Shown here one piece after another: positions 63,237-64,000 of a DNA stretch of 64,000 bases (position 1 is its first letter; the number at the start of each line of letters is the position of its first letter). Source of the DNA: Rhodospirillaceae bacterium (lineage in GTDB: Bacteria; Pseudomonadota; Alphaproteobacteria; Rhodospirillales; Rhodospirillaceae); assembly GCA_028822445.1 (NCBI GenBank), contig JAPKDQ010000001.1, positions 310,001 through 374,000 of the forward strand, written 5' to 3'. Under the pieces are notes generated by a model. It saw nothing but the letters and a program-made list of their open reading frames with translations, made no database searches and had not been told where the DNA came from. Position numbers and translations under genes: made by a program.

Positions 63237-63899
63237 TTAGCTCACCCGTGCTGCGCGCATGATTGAATTGAGGTAGTGGTCGTAGGCACCACACCGGCAA
63301 AGATTTCCAGCCAAACCTTCCCGCGCTTCTTGACGGGTTGGGTTGGGGTTGTTCTTGAGCAGGGCAACGCCAGACATCACTTGTCCCGGGGTGCAAAACC
63401 CGCATTGAGGACCTAGTTCATCAATCATGGCTTGCTGGACAGGATGCAATGTTCCGTCTGGCTGCTCCAACCCTTCGACAGTCGTGACGTCTCGTCCACG
63501 GACAGAGTGGGTCAGGGTTGAGCATGAATTATGCGTAACGTCATCGATCAGTACGGTGCAGGCGCCGCACTCACCACGGTCGCAGGCAAGCTTGGTGCCG
63601 GTGAGGCCCAGCTTGTACCGTAGCGTCATCGCTAGTGTTTCGTTCGGCAGGACGTCGACTGGGCGGTTTTTGCCGTTGATGTTGAGTGTAACGAGGCGTT
63701 CGACTGACCCGGCTGCCGGCGCGGTATCATCTGAACATCCGCTCAAACCTGTCAGCATAAATCCACCAGCAGAGGCTACGGCACCGGTCGCGATAACACT
63801 TTTAATAAAGGTCCGCCGCGTGACAGGGTCACGAGCGTCTTCATAAACAGGCCGGTCGCCGGGTTCTCTAATTGCTGTCTGCGGAGTGTCGTTCGCCAT
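63237..63899 (-). CDS. Molybdenum hydroxylase [2Fe-2S] subunit with Tat signal and lipobox (PaoA-like)
   Basis: A 220-residue small subunit. The N-terminus has a twin-arginine motif (TRRTFIK, Arg28-Arg29), a hydrophobic stretch, then LTGLSGC with Cys55 at a lipobox-like place. The plant-type [2Fe-2S] site is CDRGECGAC, and the second, C-terminal cluster is CGFCTPGQ with NLCRCGAYDHY. As in E. coli PaoABC, the Tat signal on this subunit would export the assembled complex to the periplasm; the lipobox suggests it may be membrane-tethered. It is the first gene of the operon; a Moco-insertion chaperone (XdhC/PaoD) is not in the window. Confidence 0.9.
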   Translation of the reverse strand: MANDTPQTAIREPGDRPVYEDARDPVTRRTFIKSVIATGAVASAGGFMLTGLSGCSDDTAPAAGSVERLVTLNINGKNRPVDVLPNETLAMTLRYKLGLTGTKLACDRGECGACTVLIDDVTHNSCSTLTHSVRGRDVTTVEGLEQPDGTLHPVQQAMIDELGPQCGFCTPGQVMSGVALLKNNPNPTRQEAREGLAGNLCRCGAYDHYLNSIMRAARVS

Positions 63900-64000
63900 A
63901 AATTAAATCTCTCTCTTAGTAAGCCGGCTGCGTGGCTGGGCACCTAAAAATTTAAGCCACCCTAAATACCCTAGGAATTAGGCCAAATGTAGTGAATTCG
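63900..64000. other. Upstream region of the Mo-hydroxylase operon
   Basis: AT-rich sequence with gagag near 63907-63914, which could serve as the ribosome site for the small subunit gene on the minus strand. It should hold the operon promoter, but no convincing -35/-10 pair could be chosen before the window ends. Confidence 0.3.

Overview
The window looks like chromosomal DNA of a free-living alphaproteobacterium, probably marine or aquatic and only distantly related to laboratory models. Evidence for this is a groES-groEL operon behind a CIRCE operator, a ctaA/COX15-type heme A synthase next to tldD, a class I lysyl-tRNA synthetase, DUF1489 and DUF2333 proteins, a MerR (LiuR-like) controlled beta-oxidation operon, and moderate GC. 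There is no rRNA, intact tRNA, CRISPR array or insertion sequence. A short AT-rich island (about 4.9-5.85 kb) ends in a 25-base piece of tRNA-Arg next to clustered direct repeats and looks like the scar of an integrated element.

Layout. 0-3.4 kb: end of an MFS transporter and two tandem membrane-anchored serine hydrolases. 3.5-10.2 kb: FAD oxidoreductase, the AT-rich scar, a Tat-exported DUF1838 protein, an unrecognised secreted 611-residue protein, an alpha/beta hydrolase. 10.3-21.4 kb: housekeeping (tldD, ctaA, a GT2 glycosyltransferase, groES-groEL, a DinG-like helicase, class I LysRS). 21.4-30 kb: fatty acid oxidation (thioesterase, acyl-CoA dehydrogenase, bifunctional hydratase/dehydrogenase, thiolase, MerR regulator, acyl-CoA ligase, SCP-2 protein). 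30-33.4 kb: SDR and a second tandem pair of serine hydrolases. 33.4-42.3 kb: mixed genes (DUF1489, SDR, EamA, DUF2333, MsrB, DUF427, two alpha/beta hydrolases) separated by decayed gene fragments. 42.3-46.1 kb: sulfide:quinone oxidoreductase, Na+/alanine symporter, KamA-type radical SAM enzyme.

The most unusual part is 46.2-63.9 kb. It carries three paralogous double-domain carbon-nitrogen hydrolases, each a degenerate nitrilase domain fused to an intact one. The third heads a tight six-gene operon: nitrilase fusion, family 5 solute-binding protein, secreted alpha/beta hydrolase, Tat-exported DUF1838 protein, Rieske oxygenase alpha and beta subunits. Around it are an NAD(P)-binding protein with a signal peptide, a solitary TRAP solute-binding protein, and a convergent operon for a PaoABC-like molybdenum hydroxylase whose [2Fe-2S] subunit has both a Tat motif and a lipobox-like cysteine; that operon ends in a 53-residue single-span membrane protein. 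I read the region as an uncharacterised catabolic locus, much of it exported, in which capture, ester/amide hydrolysis and two kinds of oxidation act on an unknown, perhaps nitrogen-containing, substrate. The substrate is not readable from the sequence.

Several intergenic gaps hold recognisable dead genes (VOC protein, lipid A biosynthesis N-terminal domain protein, SpoIIE/PP2C phosphatase, a secreted Cys-rich protein, a methyltransferase and an unidentified frame), so the genome appears to be losing genes by gradual decay.
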